A stretch of DNA of 64,000 nucleotides from contig NZ_CP090438.1 of assembly GCF_021441885.1 (NCBI RefSeq), forward strand, positions 1,426,001 to 1,490,000, in the 5' to 3' direction. Below, in pieces: positions 63,367-64,000 of the stretch (its first letter is position 1; each line of letters begins with the position of its first letter). A model generated the notes under the pieces. It did not search any database. It saw nothing but the letters and a program-made list of their open reading frames with translations, and was not told where the DNA came from. Position numbers and translations under genes: made by a program. This DNA is from Vibrio maritimus. GTDB lineage: Bacteria > Pseudomonadota > Gammaproteobacteria > Enterobacterales > Vibrionaceae.

Positions 63367-64000
63367 CGCGATAAGCAAAAGTACCGACAACACGAGAGAA
63401 ATTCTTTGCCAAAACAGCACGGGGTTTCTCTCGGCAATCGGCAATTTGCCAAGCTTTTGACTTTTTGGATTGGGTACTTTTAGGTCGAAGAGAAACTCTG
63501 AGACTTCTTGATAACGTTTTTCGGGTTCAATTCTGACCGCATTTTTAAGGGCATAGTCTATCCAGTGCGGTACCTTTTGATTGATGCTTGTAGCGGGGAT
63601 ATAGCGAAGTTTGCCTTGTGCTTTTACGGTGAGTGATTTCGCAACATCTGTACCATACGGAAATTGCCCAGTTAGCATGAAGTAGGTCATGACACCCAGA
63701 GAATAAATATCAGACCGAGTGGTTCCGAAGTAGCCAAGCAGATACTCTGGCGCGCTAAACAGCGCTGTGCCGGGGACCGTCGGCTCCATAGGTGCCATTT
63801 CCTCTAACCCTTTTACCTGTGTTGCCCCAAAGTCGATGATGGTGACGTGTTCATTCGCGTCAATCATGACGTTTTCTGGGCGCAGATCTTGATGAATCAT
63901 TTCATGTCGATGCATGGTCTGCAGCCCCTTACATAGCTGACCAATTATATGCCGAATCTTGCTAAGTGGTGGGTTTGGGTTGTCTCTCACCCATTGCGCC
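63355..64000 (-). CDS. Membrane-anchored Ser/Thr protein kinase, C-terminal part
   Basis: The open frame runs off the right edge, so the N-terminus is missing; an apparent GTG start at 63990 is internal. Seen are the catalytic loop HQDLRPENVMID, the DFG motif (IIDFGATQ) and activation and substrate-binding segments (GTALFSAPEY, SDIYSLGVMTYFMLTGQFPYG). A single C-terminal membrane segment (FWQRISLVLSVLLLIALWY) follows. The layout fits the bifunctional PP2C-phosphatase/kinase proteins of gamma-proteobacteria, but the phosphatase half is outside the window. Confidence 0.8.
   Translation of the reverse strand, partial: AQWVRDNPNPPLSKIRHIIGQLCKGLQTMHRHEMIHQDLRPENVMIDANEHVTIIDFGATQVKGLEEMAPMEPTVPGTALFSAPEYLLGYFGTTRSDIYSLGVMTYFMLTGQFPYGTDVAKSLTVKAQGKLRYIPATSINQKVPHWIDYALKNAVRIEPEKRYQEVSEFLFDLKVPNPKSQKLGKLPIAERNPVLFWQRISLVLSVLLLIALWY

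Overview
The window looks like a stretch of a Vibrionaceae genome. The evidence is the gene types (a LamB/MalM pair, RpoS-like sigma factor, TcyP, cobTSU, XylR/xylA/xylB), the AT-leaning base composition, and the presence of a marine beta-1,3-xylanase of the kind described from Vibrio. It may come from the smaller chromosome, but that is inference. I see no rRNA, tRNA, insertion sequence, prophage or CRISPR array.

Region 1 (about 0.7-22.5 kb, after a peptide deformylase at the left edge) is an accessory catabolic island that I do not recognise as a described pathway. Five transcription units carry an HpaI-type aldolase with a LacI regulator; a HisD-like dehydrogenase, SDR, bicupin and alpha/beta-hydrolase; two double-SnoaL/NTF2-like proteins with a sodium:solute symporter; two more SnoaL-like proteins with an EamA transporter; and a MalK-type ABC importer with a fifth SnoaL-like protein. 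Five near-identical palindromes with a central CG, centred on the core GCATTCGTATCC, lie in front of all five units. This suggests one LacI-family regulon. The local LacI gene appears to start at an ATT codon behind a strong ribosome-binding site. A LysE exporter, an AraC regulator and a MITE-like palindrome sit inside the island.

Region 2 (about 22.6-54.5 kb) is a beta-1,3-xylan (marine algal xylan) utilisation locus. It holds a LamB-type porin and MalM-like lipoprotein, a secreted GH26 beta-1,3-xylanase with two CBM31-like modules, and a lipoprotein GH26 paralogue. It also has an ABC oligosaccharide importer, a GPH-family symporter, cytoplasmic GH43 and GH3 enzymes, aldose epimerase, xylA, xylB, two XylR-type regulators, two aldo/keto reductases and a chemoreceptor. 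Divergent from the xylanase is an unusual gene fusing a CBM31-like module to a di-haem (DUF1111-type) oxidoreductase. The proposed flow is: secreted and lipid-anchored GH26 cut the polymer; the porin, ABC and MFS systems import oligomers; GH43/GH3 release xylose; and XylA/XylB make xylulose-5-phosphate.

Region 3 (about 54.7-64 kb) is ordinary chromosome. It holds a cysteine-rich-loop metal permease with two perfect palindromic operators, a TcyP-type cystine transporter, an NAD(P)-binding protein, an RpoS-like sigma factor starting at TTG, a small Cys-rich protein, cobT-cobS-cobU-cobC, and the C-terminal part of a membrane-anchored Ser/Thr kinase running off the right edge.
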